Positions 44,868-58,222 of a stretch of DNA of 64,000 nucleotides are shown one piece after another. Origin of the DNA: Mycobacterium sp. KBS0706 (GTDB lineage Bacteria > Pseudomonadota > Alphaproteobacteria > DSM-16000 > Inquilinaceae); the NCBI RefSeq assembly GCF_005938675.2, contig NZ_VCCH02000014.1:56663-120662 (forward strand), in the 5' to 3' direction. The notes under the pieces are model-generated. The model ran no database searches. It saw only the letters and a list, made by a program, of their open reading frames with translations, and had not been told where the DNA came from. The first letter of the stretch is position 1. Each line of letters opens with the position of its first letter. A program made the translations under genes and the position numbers.

Positions 44868-45686
44868 TCAAGCCGCCGCCTCCTCGTCATCGACCTCGCC
44901 GAGATAGGCGCGGCGGACATGGGCGTCGGCCAGCACGTCCTCGGGCGTGCCCTCGGCGATCTTGCGGCCGAAATCCAGCACCATGACGCGGTGGGAGATG
45001 TCCATCACCACGCCCATGTCGTGCTCGATCATGATCACTGTCATGCCCCATTCGGCGTTGAGGTCGACGATGGTGCGGGCCATGTCCTCCTTCTCCTCGA
45101 GGTTCATGCCGGCCATCGGCTCGTCGAGCAGGATCAGATCGGGCTTCAGCGCGATGGCGCGGGCCAGTTCCACCCGCTTGCGCAGCCCGTAGGACAGGGT
45201 GCCGGCGAGGGCGCGGCGGACATGCTGGATCTCGAGGAAATCGATGATCTCCTCGACCGCGCGGCGGTGCCGCAGCTCCTCCTGCCGCGCCCCGCCCAGC
45301 CACCACAGCGCGCCGGTCAGCACGTTGTTCTTCAGCAGGTGGTGGCGGCCGACCATGATGTTGTCGAGCACCGACATATGGGCAAACAGCGCCAGGTTCT
45401 GGAAGGTGCGGCCGAGGCCGAGCTCGGCCCTGGCGCTGGGCTTGAGCCGGGTGATGTCGCGCCCCTTGTAGTGGATGCGGCCGGCGGTCGGGCTGTAGCG
45501 GCCGGAGATGCAGTTGACCATCGAGGTCTTGCCGGCGCCGTTCGGGCCGATGATCGAGAACAGCTCGCCGCGGCGGACGCTGAAGCCGACATCGGTCAGG
45601 GCCTTGACCCCGCCGAAGGCCAGGCTGACCGAGTCCGCGGTCAGTAGCGCATCTCCCGGTGCGGGCGGCGCGGCCCCAGCCTGCAT
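44868..45686 (-). CDS. livG: Branched-chain-type ABC transporter ATPase, LivG type
   Basis: The 272-aa ATPase has Walker A GPNGAGKTS, the LivG-specific FQNLALFAHMSVLDNIMVGR, signature LSYGLRKRVELARAIAL and Walker B LILLDEPMAGMNLEE. It is the first gene of the minus-strand transporter/ligase cluster (livG, ligase, livH, livM, binding protein, livF, PaaK-like ligase). Confidence 0.9.
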   Translation of the reverse strand: MQAGAAPPAPGDALLTADSVSLAFGGVKALTDVGFSVRRGELFSIIGPNGAGKTSMVNCISGRYSPTAGRIHYKGRDITRLKPSARAELGLGRTFQNLALFAHMSVLDNIMVGRHHLLKNNVLTGALWWLGGARQEELRHRRAVEEIIDFLEIQHVRRALAGTLSYGLRKRVELARAIALKPDLILLDEPMAGMNLEEKEDMARTIVDLNAEWGMTVIMIEHDMGVVMDISHRVMVLDFGRKIAEGTPEDVLADAHVRRAYLGEVDDEEAAA

Positions 45687-45779
45687 GCTCTCTCCCCCTG
45701 TTCGCGTCCGGCATCTCTTGCGGATGCCTTGTTCCAGTCAGTGTCGTGGAAGCGCCGGGAAAGGCAATCAGCAAAACGT

Positions 45780-46184
45780 CTACAGCATGCCGATCGCGAC
45801 ATCGCCGATGGCGTGGTCGTCCTCGGCCCCGGCGCCGGCGATGCCGAGGGCTCCGACCACGGCGCCGGCGTCGCGCCACGGGAAGCCGCCGGGCTGCACC
45901 AGGATCTCGCCCAGCCCGGCCAGCTGCGCCGCCTCGGCCGGGTCGCGGGCAAGTCGCAGGGCGGGCTCGCGGGTCGGCTCGCCGAAATGCAGCGCCGCGG
46001 CCGCCCGGCGCCGGGCGATCTCCAGCGTCAGGTGGCCGACGCCGTCCATCCGCGCCGCGGCGACGATGTGGCCGCCGCGGTCGACCACCACCGCCGCGAC
46101 CTGCTGCTCGCGGCGTCCGGCCTCGGCCAGGGCAGCGGCCAGAACGGCCTGGGCTTCGGCGAGGGCAGGGGCGAAGTCGGGCAT
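45780..46184 (-). CDS. GlcG/HbpS-family protein
   Basis: The 134-aa protein is a GlcG/HbpS (DUF336) domain protein, with VVDRGGHIVAAARMDGVGHL and a C-terminal GGFPWRDAGAVVGALGIAGA pattern. Some members bind heme or degradation products and many sit near catabolic operons; its function here is unknown. ATG 46184 has GGAGAG upstream; the extra upstream residues in the open frame are not family-like. It lies 93 bp upstream of livG in the same direction but may be separately transcribed. Confidence 0.8.
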   Translation of the reverse strand: MPDFAPALAEAQAVLAAALAEAGRREQQVAAVVVDRGGHIVAAARMDGVGHLTLEIARRRAAAALHFGEPTREPALRLARDPAEAAQLAGLGEILVQPGGFPWRDAGAVVGALGIAGAGAEDDHAIGDVAIGML

Positions 46185-46303
46185 GGCGCTCTCCGGTGGA
46201 ATCGGCCTGGCCAGGATAGCAGCGCCGGCCCCCTTCGCCGCAGCGCGAAAGAATCGTACGCGCACCCCTTGATCCCGGGCCCGGTTGCGGCCACGCTCAT
46301 TCC

Positions 46304-47443
46304 ATGAGCTTCACGCTGAACGCCGAACAGGACGCCATCCGCGATGCCGCGCGCGCCTTCGCCGTGGAGCAGATGGCGCCCCATGCCGCCCGCTGGGACG
46401 AGGAGCAGATCTTCCCGGTCGACACGCTGCGCCAGGCTGCCGCGTTGGGCTTCGCCGGCATCTATTGCGGCGAGGCGCATGGCGGCAGCGGCCTGACCCG
46501 GCGCGACGCCGCGATCGTGTTCGAGGAGCTGTCGGCGGCCTGCGTCTCCACCGCCGCCTATGTCTCGATCCACAACATGGTCGGCTGGATGATCGACAGC
46601 TTCGGGTCGGAGGAGCTGAAGGCGCGCTTCCTGCCGTCGCTGATGACGATGGAGCGCTTCGCCAGCTACTGCCTGACCGAACCCGGCTCCGGCTCCGACG
46701 CCGCCTCGCTGCGCACCAAGGCGGTGCGCGACGGCGACCACTATGTGCTGAACGGCACCAAGGCCTTCATCTCCGGCGGCTCGACCTCCGACGTCTATGC
46801 GGTGATGGCGCGGACCGGGGAGGCGGGGCCGAAGGGCATCTCGGCCATCTTGGTCGAGAAGGGCACGCCCGGCCTGTCCTTCGGCAAGAAGGAGAAGAAG
46901 CTGGGCTGGAACAGCCAGGTCACCACCATGGTGATCTTCGAGGATTGTCGCGTCCCGGTGGTCAACCGGCTGGGCGAGGAGGGGCAGGGCTTCACCTTCG
47001 CGATGAAGGGGCTGGACGGCGGCCGGGTCAATATCGGCGCCTGTTCGGTCGGCGGTGCCCGGGCCTGCCTGGAGGCGGCGCGCGGCCACATGCTGCAGCG
47101 CAGCCAGTTCGGCCGCAAGATCGCCGAGTTCCAGGCGCTGCAGTTCAAGCTGGCCGACATGGCGATCGACCTCGACGCGGCCCGGCTGATGATCCACCGC
47201 GCCGCGGATTCGCTCGACCGGCGCGACCCGGACGCGACCCAGCATTGCGCCATGGCCAAGCGCTTCGCCACCGACGCCGGCTTCCGGATCTGCAACGATG
47301 CGCTGCAGCTGCATGGCGGCTACGGCTACATCAAGGAGTATCCGGTGGAGCGCTTCCTGCGCGATGTCCGCGTCAACCAGATCCTGGAAGGCACCAATGA
47401 GATCATGCGCCTGATCGTGGCCCGCCGCCTGCTGGCAGAGTGA
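46304..47443 (+). CDS. Acyl-CoA dehydrogenase (isobutyryl-CoA dehydrogenase-like)
   Basis: The 379-aa flavoprotein has the acyl-CoA dehydrogenase signatures [24 protein letters not shown] and [20 protein letters not shown], with the catalytic glutamate expected in the [11 protein letters not shown] region. Genes for 3-hydroxyisobutyryl-CoA hydrolase and 3-hydroxyisobutyrate dehydrogenase follow, so the likely substrate is isobutyryl-CoA from valine. It leads the operon. Confidence 0.88.
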   Translation: MSFTLNAEQDAIRDAARAFAVEQMAPHAARWDEEQIFPVDTLRQAAALGFAGIYCGEAHGGSGLTRRDAAIVFEELSAACVSTAAYVSIHNMVGWMIDSFGSEELKARFLPSLMTMERFASYCLTEPGSGSDAASLRTKAVRDGDHYVLNGTKAFISGGSTSDVYAVMARTGEAGPKGISAILVEKGTPGLSFGKKEKKLGWNSQVTTMVIFEDCRVPVVNRLGEEGQGFTFAMKGLDGGRVNIGACSVGGARACLEAARGHMLQRSQFGRKIAEFQALQFKLADMAIDLDAARLMIHRAADSLDRRDPDATQHCAMAKRFATDAGFRICNDALQLHGGYGYIKEYPVERFLRDVRVNQILEGTNEIMRLIVARRLLAE

Positions 47444-47450
47444 AAGCCGG

Positions 47451-48518
47451 ATGACCGACGAGATCCTGATCGACCGCGAAGGGCCGATCGCCATCGTGAC
47501 GCTGAACCGGCCGAAGGCGCTGAACGCGCTGACGCTGCCGATGTGCCGCGCGCTGCTGCCGAAGCTGGCGGAATGGGCGGAGGATCAGGAGCTTCATGCC
47601 GTGGTGGTTCGCGGCGCCGGCGACCGCGCCTTCTGCGCCGGCGGCGACATCCGTGCGGTGTATGAACGGGGGCCGCAATCGGGCGCGCCGGACGGCGACC
47701 TGGAGCAGGACTTCTTCTGGGTCGAGTACCGGCTGAACCATGCCATCCATCACTTTCCCAAGCCCTGGATCGCACTGCTGGACGGCGTCACCATGGGCGG
47801 CGGGCTCGGCCTGTCGGTGCATGGCTCGCACCGGGTGACGACCGAAAAGACGTTGAGCGCCATGCCGGAATGCGGCATCGGCCTGTTCCCGGATATCGGC
47901 GGCGGCTGGTTCCTGTCGCGGTGCCCCGGCGAGATCGGCACCTACCTCGCCCTGACCGGGGCACGGATCGGCGCCGCCGACATGCTGTATAGCCGGATGG
48001 GCACGCATCACGTCGCCTCGGCCCGGGTCGACGACTTGGTCGCCGCCCTGGCCGATGCCGAATGGATCGGCCAGGGGGGGCTGGTGGCGGAGTCGGTGCT
48101 GCAGAATTTTGCCGCCGATCCGGGCGCGCCGACCCTGGCGCCGCTGCGCCTGGCGATCGACCGCTGCTTCGGCCATGACACGGTGGAGGAGATCCTGGCG
48201 GCGCTCGATGCCGAAGGCGGCGCTTGGGCGCAGGCCGCGGCGGTGCAGATCCGCGCCGGGTCGCCGACCAGCCTGAAGGTGACGCTGCGGCAGATCCGCC
48301 AGGGCAGGACCATGATCTACGACGCGGTGGCGGCGATGGAATACCGCATGGTCCACCGCTTCCTGGCGGCGCCGGACTTCTTCGAGGGCGTGCGGGCGCA
48401 GCTGGTCGACAAGACCCGCGATCCGAAGTGGCGGCCGGCGACGCTGGACGCAGTGGACGATGCCGCGGTGGCGGCCTATTTCCAGCCGCTGCCCGGCCAT
48501 GAGCTGAGCTTCGACTGA
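47451..48518 (+). CDS. 3-hydroxyisobutyryl-CoA hydrolase
   Basis: The 355-aa protein belongs to the HIBCH branch of the crotonase fold. The oxyanion-hole region RAFCAGGDIRAVYERG, WIALLDGVTMGGGLGLSVHG and the acid MPECGIGLFPDIGGGWFLSR, plus a C-terminal extension, distinguish it from ordinary enoyl-CoA hydratases. It releases free 3-hydroxyisobutyrate in valine degradation. It starts seven bases after the dehydrogenase. Confidence 0.9.
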   Translation: MTDEILIDREGPIAIVTLNRPKALNALTLPMCRALLPKLAEWAEDQELHAVVVRGAGDRAFCAGGDIRAVYERGPQSGAPDGDLEQDFFWVEYRLNHAIHHFPKPWIALLDGVTMGGGLGLSVHGSHRVTTEKTLSAMPECGIGLFPDIGGGWFLSRCPGEIGTYLALTGARIGAADMLYSRMGTHHVASARVDDLVAALADAEWIGQGGLVAESVLQNFAADPGAPTLAPLRLAIDRCFGHDTVEEILAALDAEGGAWAQAAAVQIRAGSPTSLKVTLRQIRQGRTMIYDAVAAMEYRMVHRFLAAPDFFEGVRAQLVDKTRDPKWRPATLDAVDDAAVAAYFQPLPGHELSFD

Positions 48519-48562
48519 ACCAACAGGACGGGCGGCCAACGCCCTGGTGTGAGGAGACCCCG

Positions 48563-50690
<2,128 letters not shown>

Positions 50691-50698
<8 letters not shown>

Positions 50699-51410
50699 AG
50701 TCCGCGACCTTGCCGGGGGCGAGGCCGTCCCCGGCCAGCAAGCGGGCGGCCAGCCGGGCGGCGGCGGCGTCCGGCGTCGGCTGGGCGCCGGGGGCCTCGC
50801 CCGGAAAGCCCTGCTCGCGCAGGCGGGTGGCCATCGGGCCGGGATGGAACAGCGCCACCCGCAGCTCCGTCTTCGCCGTCTCCGCCGCGTACAGCCCGGC
50901 CAAGGTGTCCAGCCCGGCCTTGGCCACGGCGTAAGCGCTCCAATAGGCGATGCCGCTGCGGGCGATGCGATCGGTGACGAAGACCGCGCGCGGCGCCGCG
51001 GCGGCACGCAGCAACGGGTCGACCGAGCGGATCAGCCGGTAATTGGCGTTGAGGTTGAGGTCGAGCACCTGGCCCCAGACCTTCTGGTCGCTGTAGGCGA
51101 CCGGCCCGAGATGGCCGAGCATCGCGGCATTGGCGACCAGCAGGTCGAGCTTGCCGAAGCGTTGCGCCAGCGAACCGCCGAGCAGGTCGATCTGCTCGAA
51201 CTTGAACAGGTCCATCGGCACCAGCGTGGCGCTGCCGCCGACAGCCTTGATGGCGTCGTCGGTCTGCTCCAGCCCGCCGACGGTGCGGGCGGCGCAGACG
51301 ACATGGGCGCCGGCGGCGGCCAGCCGGACCGCGACCGCGGCGCCGAGGCCGCGCGACGCACCGGTGACGAGCGCGATCCGGCCCTCCAGGGGCCTCGTGG
51401 TTTCGGCCAT
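50691..51410 (-). CDS. Short-chain dehydrogenase/reductase downstream of purF
   Basis: The 239-aa SDR has TGASRGLG (about residues 16-23), NAAM in place of NAG, a serine-poor region VFVTDRIARSG and a YAVAK motif. It lies four bases after purF in the same direction. In alphaproteobacteria an SDR gene commonly follows purF in this operon, but its substrate is unknown to me. Confidence 0.85.
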
Positions 51411-51414
51411 CGGG

Positions 51415-52881
51415 TCAGACGCGCTCGGAGAGGGCGGAGCTGCGGCGCGGCGCCGCCGTGTGGTCGGTCAGCGGCGTCGGATAGTCGCCGGTGAAGCAGG
51501 CGTCGCAGAACTGGCGGGCGTTGCCGGCCCGCTTCGGCGCGCCCATCGCCCGGTACAGACCGTCGATCGAAATGAAGGCCAGGCTGTCGACGCCGATCAG
51601 CTCGGCCATCTGCTGCACCGAGTAGTTGCTCGCCAGCAGCTTCGACTTCTCCGGCGTGTCGACGCCGTAGAAGCAGGGGTTGGTGGTCGGCGGGCTGGAG
51701 ATCCGCATATGGACCTCCCTGGCGCCTGCCGCGCGCACCATCTTCACGATCTTCTGGCTGGTGGTGCCGCGCACGATCGAATCGTCGACCAGCACCACCC
51801 GGCGACCCTCGATCATCGCCCGGTTGGCGTTGTGCTTCAGGCGCACGCCGAGATGGCGGATCTGGTCGGTCGGCTCGATGAAGGTGCGGCCGACATAGTG
51901 GTTGCGGATGATGCCGAGCTCGAAGGGCACACCGCTCTGCGCGGCGAAGCCGATGGCCGACGGCACGCCCGAATCCGGCACCGGGATGATCACATCGGCC
52001 TCGACCGGCGATTCGACCGCCAGCTCGGCGCCGATCCGCCGCCGCGCCTCGTAGACCGAGGAGCCCTCGACCACGCTGTCGGGGCGGGCGAAGTAGATGT
52101 ACTCGAAAATGCAGAAGCGCCGCTCGGCCGGCTGGAACGGCTTGATGCTGGTGACGCCCTCGGCGGTCAGCACCACCATCTCGCCCGGCTCGACGTCGCG
52201 CACGAATTCGGCATCGATGATGTCCAGCGCACAGGTCTCCGACGCCAGCACGTGGCTGGTGCCGGACGCGGTCTCCAGCTTGCCCAGCACCATCGGCCGG
52301 AAGCCCATCGGGTCGCGGATGCCGATGACGTGCTCGGACGACAGGGCGATCAGCGAATAGGCACCCTCGACCTGGCGCATCGCCTCGACCAGCCGGTCGA
52401 TCACGTTGCCGCCGCGGGCGGTCGCCATCAGGTGCAGGAACACCTCGGTGTCCGAGGTCGACTGGAACAGGCAGCCGCGGCTGACCAGCTGGTGCCGCAG
52501 CCGCCCGGCATTGGTCAGGTTGCCGTTGTGCGAGATGGCGAAGCCGCCGAACTCGAAATCCGCGAACAGCGGCTGGACGTTGCGCAGCCCCGCGCCGCCG
52601 GTGGTGGCGTAGCGGTCATGGCCGATCGCGGCATTGCCCTTGAGCTGGCCGACGACCGCTTGCGACGAGAAGGCGTCGCCGACCAGGCCATTGGCCCGAT
52701 GGACGTAGAACTGCTCGCCGTCATGGGAGACGATGCCGCAGGCCTCCTGGCCGCGGTGCTGCAGCGCGTGCAGCCCCAGCGCGGTCATCGCGGCGGCCTC
52801 GGGGTGCCCCATGATGCCGAAGATGCCGCACTCCTCACGGAGCGTGTCGCCGGTGAGATCGAAGGGATCAGTCGTCAGCAT
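51415..52881 (-). CDS. purF: Amidophosphoribosyltransferase
   Basis: The 488-aa enzyme makes 5-phosphoribosylamine from PRPP and glutamine, the first step of purine synthesis. A 17-residue propeptide precedes the nucleophile in EECGIFGI (Cys18). The glutaminase domain has HALQHRGQEACGI and GHDRYAT. The PRTase domain has VVLVDDSIVRGTT and ends with ICx-type cluster cysteines in the CDACFTGDYPTPL region. It is preceded by cvpA and radA, the usual alphaproteobacterial order. Confidence 0.95.
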   Translation of the reverse strand: MLTTDPFDLTGDTLREECGIFGIMGHPEAAAMTALGLHALQHRGQEACGIVSHDGEQFYVHRANGLVGDAFSSQAVVGQLKGNAAIGHDRYATTGGAGLRNVQPLFADFEFGGFAISHNGNLTNAGRLRHQLVSRGCLFQSTSDTEVFLHLMATARGGNVIDRLVEAMRQVEGAYSLIALSSEHVIGIRDPMGFRPMVLGKLETASGTSHVLASETCALDIIDAEFVRDVEPGEMVVLTAEGVTSIKPFQPAERRFCIFEYIYFARPDSVVEGSSVYEARRRIGAELAVESPVEADVIIPVPDSGVPSAIGFAAQSGVPFELGIIRNHYVGRTFIEPTDQIRHLGVRLKHNANRAMIEGRRVVLVDDSIVRGTTSQKIVKMVRAAGAREVHMRISSPPTTNPCFYGVDTPEKSKLLASNYSVQQMAELIGVDSLAFISIDGLYRAMGAPKRAGNARQFCDACFTGDYPTPLTDHTAAPRRSSALSERV

Positions 52882-52949
52882 GTCGCCGCGAGGGCTCCTG
52901 GTCCTGGGCACCATCGGCGCCATTCGGAACGTCTGGCAGCTATATAATG

Positions 52950-53673
52950 TCAACCGCCACCGGTTGCACCCGCGTTCGACGGGGGGGCCGGATGCGTCTG
53001 CGTCGGGTGTGTCGGCGTGATGCCGGGGGCAGGCGGAGCGGAGGCCGGCGGCTGGGCGGGCTGCGGCTGGGCCGGAGTGTTCGCTGGGGCGGGGGGCTGG
53101 TTCTGGTTGAGCAGGCTGCCGATCGGGTCGGTAATCTCCTTCGGCGTCAGGGCCGGGGCCTCCTGCTTGGCCTTGTCGATGGCGCCGGCCAGCGCCTCCT
53201 GCGGTACCAGGGTCTTCAGGTATTCGGCGCCGGCCTGCACCCAGGGCAGCATCCGGGCGTTCTCCAGCCAGGGCGGCCGCCGGGTCTCGGGGAACACCCA
53301 GGTCAGCAGCAGATAGGCGAGGCAGACCAGAACGGCGCCGCGCACCACGCCGAAGGCGAAGCCGAGCGAGCGGTCGACCGCGCTGAGCGCGGAGCCCTTC
53401 ACCACCCGGGCGATCAGGTGGCTGATGGTGGAGAAGATCACCAGCGCCACGACGAAGATGCCGACCCCGGTCAGGATGTCGGCCAGGAGCTGCATCTCGA
53501 TGTACTGGCGCAGATAGGGCCGGGCGTCGTTGAAGGTCCACAGCGTCACCAGCGCGGCGCCGAGCCAGCCGGCGATCGACAGCACCTCGGCCACGAAGCC
53601 GCGCGCCAGCGCCAGGAAGGCGGAGATGGCGAGGATGATCAGGATCGCGATGTCGCCGGCGGCGATGGGAAGG

Positions 53674-53681
<8 letters not shown>
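52950..53681 (-). CDS. cvpA: CvpA-family membrane protein, apparent CTG start
   Basis: The 243-aa protein has four membrane segments typical of CvpA (IAILIILAISAFLALARGFV, GVGIFVVALVIFSTISHLIA, FGVVRGAVLVCLAYLLLTW) and a long proline-rich C-terminus. The natural CvpA beginning (DSLPIAAGDIAILI) has no ATG, GTG or TTG at the expected position; the codon before D is CTG at 53681, with AGGAG seven bases upstream. An ATG at 53738 exists but has no ribosome binding site and would add a non-family N-terminus. The start overlaps the end of radA. Confidence 0.85.
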
Positions 53682-55110
<1,429 letters not shown>

Positions 55111-55227
55111 AGATGGGGCCTATCGGAGGAACCGAACGGAAAGGCGTTGCACTCTCATCCTGTCATGCCGAGTTGGACGGAGCATCTACGCATCGGCGTC
55201 CGGGCAAACTCGCTGATGGGCAGAGCA

Positions 55228-55476
55228 TCACACAAGGTCAAATTGGTTAATCGGCATGGCGGGCTGCTCCCGGCCTTCCGGCATGAAAGGCGTCTCGACG
55301 AAGCGATCGAGGTTGGCGAACCAGACCGTGATATCCGTTTCGATCGGTTCCAGAAGCACCCCATTGCCGACGCGGGTCACGCGGACGGCTTCGCCGGGCA
55401 GGCGAAATTCCTTGGGCAAACGCACGGCTTGACTGCGCCCGTGCCGGAACAATCGGGCGATTCCGGTTTTCGACAT
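55228..55476 (-). CDS. VapB-like antitoxin, no adjacent toxin
   Basis: The 82-aa protein has the AbrB/MazE swapped-hairpin start of VapB antitoxins (SKTGIARLFRHGRSQAVRLP and KEFRLPGEAVRVTRVG) and an acidic C-terminus of the type that binds VapC. ATG 55476 has GGAG upstream. A VapC gene should follow, but the 117 bases before radA hold only a 21-codon frame with no PIN-domain residues, although the TGATG stop/start overlap typical of vapBC is present at 55228. It is either orphan or its toxin was deleted. Confidence 0.8.
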   Translation of the reverse strand: MSKTGIARLFRHGRSQAVRLPKEFRLPGEAVRVTRVGNGVLLEPIETDITVWFANLDRFVETPFMPEGREQPAMPINQFDLV

Positions 55477-55554
55477 GGGGCGTCTCCAATTGATATCTAC
55501 CACCAGTAGATACTATCCAGCTCGGAGAGCCGCAAAGGCCACACTCAGGCAGCG

Positions 55555-56331
55555 TCAGGAAACCCGGACCTGCATCTGGATCGGCCCGTCCGCCCGGCCG
55601 TGCACGAACTGGTCGACATAGGCGTTGCCGGAATCGTTCACCTGCGCCGCCGGCCCGGCCCAGATGATCCGGCCTTCATAGATCATGGCGATGCGGTCGG
55701 CGATCTTGCGGGCGCTGGCCATGTCGTGGGTGATCGACAGGGTGGTGGCGCCCAGATCGCGGCGGCATTTCACGATCAGGTCGTTGATCACGTCGGCCAT
55801 GATCGGGTCCAGGCCGGTGGTCGGCTCGTCGAAGAAGATGATCTCCGGCTCGGCCGCGATGGCGCGGGCCAGGCCGACGCGCTTCTGCATGCCGCCGGAC
55901 AGCTCGGCCGGGAAGAGGGCGGCGACATCGGGCCCGAGGCCGACCTGGGCCAGCTTGTCGACCGCGATCTCCTGCGCCCGCTTGCGGGATTCGCCGCGAC
56001 CCTGGATCAGGCCGAAGGCCACGTTCTCCCAGACGGTCAGGCTGTCGAACAGGGCGGCGCCCTGGAACAGCATGCCGAAGCGCTTCATCAGGTCAACCCG
56101 GTCGCCGCCCGACAGCCGGGTGGTTTCGGCGCCATCGATCAGGATGTGGCCGCGGTCCGGGCGGATCAGGCCCAGGATCGACTTCAGCAGCACCGACTTG
56201 CCGGTGCCGGAGCCGCCGATCACGACCAGGGATTCGCCGGCCGCGATCTCCAGGTCGATGCCGCGCAGCACCTGCTTCGGGCCGAACGCCTTGTGCACGC
56301 CCTCCAGCTTGATCTTGGGGGTGGTCGCCAT
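55555..56331 (-). CDS. MlaF-type lipid ABC transporter ATPase
   Basis: The 258-aa ATPase has Walker A GGSGTGKS, signature LSGGMQKRVGLARAI, Walker B IIFFDEPTTGLDP and switch His in SITHDMASARK. It is paired with the permease at 56337, but no MCE-protein gene adjoins. The start is ATG 56331 or GTG 56340, the latter overlapping the permease stop as GTGA. It lies in the dnaB-radA block. Confidence 0.9.
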   Translation of the reverse strand: MATTPKIKLEGVHKAFGPKQVLRGIDLEIAAGESLVVIGGSGTGKSVLLKSILGLIRPDRGHILIDGAETTRLSGGDRVDLMKRFGMLFQGAALFDSLTVWENVAFGLIQGRGESRKRAQEIAVDKLAQVGLGPDVAALFPAELSGGMQKRVGLARAIAAEPEIIFFDEPTTGLDPIMADVINDLIVKCRRDLGATTLSITHDMASARKIADRIAMIYEGRIIWAGPAAQVNDSGNAYVDQFVHGRADGPIQMQVRVS

Positions 56332-56336
56332 CGCCG

Positions 56337-57107
56337 TCACCCCACGTACAGGCCGGTGATCATGAAGTCGAACAGCAGGATCAGGATCGAGGAGGAAACC
56401 ACAGCATTGGTGGTCGCCGCGCCGACGCCCTGGGCCCCGCCGCGCGAGTTGTAGCCGTGGTAGCAGCCCATCAGCGCGACGACGAAGCCGAAGGCCGCGG
56501 CCTTCATCAGGCTCAGCACGATGTCCTCGACCTCCAGCGCCTGCCAGGTCGCCGTCATATAGGCCGAGGGGTTGTCGCCCAGCCGGTAGACGCTGATCAG
56601 GAAGCCGCCGAACACGCCGATGATGTTGGCCACGATCACCAGGCATGGCAGCATCAGCAGGCCGGCGATCAGCCGCGGCGCCACCAGGTATTTGTACGGG
56701 TTGGTCGACAGCGTGCTCAGCGCGTCGATCTGCTCGGTCACCCGCATGGTGCCGATCTCGGCGGCCATCGAGGCGCCGATGCGGCCGGCGACCATCAGCC
56801 CGGCCAGCACCGGCCCGAGCTCGCGCACCACCGACAGCAGGACGACGCTGGCGCCGAAGCCGCCGGCGCCGAAGCGGGCGAAGCCCGCCTGGGTCTGCAG
56901 CGCCAGCACCATGCCGGTGAACAGCGCCGTCAGCCCGACCACCGGCAGCGAGTAATAGCCGATGTCGATGATCTGGCGCAGGAACAGCCGCGGGTAGAAG
57001 GGCGGCTTCAGGCACTGCGCCAGCGCGGTCAGGGTGAACAAAGCGAGGCGGCCGACCGCGGCGAGGAAAGCCAGGAAGGTGCGGCCGATCGTGGCGAGGA
57101 AGTTCAT
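56337..57107 (-). CDS. MlaE-type lipid ABC permease
   Basis: The 256-aa permease has the MlaE signature VRELGPVLAGLMVAGRIGASMAAEIGTM (about residues 95-120) and about five membrane segments; it lacks the STAS domain of the paralogue at 17347. It is encoded between alr and the ATPase gene and overlaps alr by four bases. MCE partners may be encoded elsewhere. Confidence 0.9.
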   Translation of the reverse strand: MNFLATIGRTFLAFLAAVGRLALFTLTALAQCLKPPFYPRLFLRQIIDIGYYSLPVVGLTALFTGMVLALQTQAGFARFGAGGFGASVVLLSVVRELGPVLAGLMVAGRIGASMAAEIGTMRVTEQIDALSTLSTNPYKYLVAPRLIAGLLMLPCLVIVANIIGVFGGFLISVYRLGDNPSAYMTATWQALEVEDIVLSLMKAAAFGFVVALMGCYHGYNSRGGAQGVGAATTNAVVSSSILILLFDFMITGLYVG

Positions 57108-58222
57108 TCGGCGCCGCCGAGATAGCGCCGGGCGTAACGCCGGCCGAGGCTGGTCAGGATCTCGTAGCCGATGGTGCCGGCGCTCTCGCCCAGCCTGTCG
57201 GGCGTCAGCTCCGGGCCGATGATCTCGGCCAGGGCGCCGGGCGCGGCCAGCGGTTCGGGAATGTGGGTCACGTCCACCGTGATCAGATCCATCGAGATGC
57301 GGCCGGTGATCGGCGCGGTGAAGCCTGCGATGCGCACGGCGCCGCGACCACTGGCGGACCGCGGGACCCCGTCGGCATAGCCCACGGCGATCGTCGCGAG
57401 CCTGGCCGGACCCTCCACGCGGTGGGCGGCACCGTATCCAACGGTCATGGGGGTGTCAACGCGACGGATCTGCAGGATTCGGGCCTGGAGCCGCACCACC
57501 TCCGCCATCGGATTCGGCCGGCCCGGCGTCGGGTTGATGCCATAGAGGGCGGCGCCTGGGCGGGTGAGGTCGCCGTGGAAACCACGGCCGAGGAAGATGC
57601 CGGAGGAATTGGCGATGCTGACCGGCGCCTCGGGCAGCGTCGCCATCGCCCGGCGGAACCGGTCGAGCTGCGCCCGGTTCATCGGGTTCCCGGCCTCCTC
57701 GGCGCAGGCCAGGTGGGTCATCCAGGTGATCGGCGCAATGCCGCCGAGACTGCCCGGGTCGGCGGCCAGCCGCTCCTGGTCCTCGGGCGCGAGGCCGAGC
57801 CGGTTCATGCCGCTGTCGAGATGGACGAAGCCGGGCAGGGCGGTGCCGAGCGCCCGGGCATGTCCGGCCCAGGCGGCGATCTGCCCGGGATCGTTCAGGG
57901 CCGGGATCAGGCGATGGGCGGTGTAGTCGGCGGCGAGGCCCGGCAGCAGGCCGTTAAGGACGACGATGCGAGGTTCGTCGAGCACGCCGCGCAGCGCGAT
58001 CCCTTCGTCCAGATGGGCGACGAAGAAGCTGCGGGCGCCGGCGGCGAACAGGCCGCGGCCGACCGGCGCGGCGCCGAGGCCGTAGGCGTCGGCCTTCAGC
58101 ACGGCGCCGCATTCCGCCGGGCCGCCCCGCGCGCGGAGCCGGCGCCAGTTTTCGGCGATGGCGTCGAGGTCGATGGTCAGCAGGGCGCCGGCCCGGCCGA
58201 GCGCCGCCGCCTCACTGGTCAT
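57104..58222 (-). CDS. alr: Alanine racemase
   Basis: The 372-aa PLP enzyme interconverts L- and D-alanine for peptidoglycan. The cofactor lysine lies in VLKADAYGLG (Lys43), and the second catalytic tyrosine region is present at MTVGYGAAHR and SMDLITVDVT. ATG 58222 overlaps the end of dnaB by 11 bases. The dnaB-alr order is usual in alphaproteobacteria. Confidence 0.95.
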   Translation of the reverse strand: MTSEAAALGRAGALLTIDLDAIAENWRRLRARGGPAECGAVLKADAYGLGAAPVGRGLFAAGARSFFVAHLDEGIALRGVLDEPRIVVLNGLLPGLAADYTAHRLIPALNDPGQIAAWAGHARALGTALPGFVHLDSGMNRLGLAPEDQERLAADPGSLGGIAPITWMTHLACAEEAGNPMNRAQLDRFRRAMATLPEAPVSIANSSGIFLGRGFHGDLTRPGAALYGINPTPGRPNPMAEVVRLQARILQIRRVDTPMTVGYGAAHRVEGPARLATIAVGYADGVPRSASGRGAVRIAGFTAPITGRISMDLITVDVTHIPEPLAAPGALAEIIGPELTPDRLGESAGTIGYEILTSLGRRYARRYLGGAE

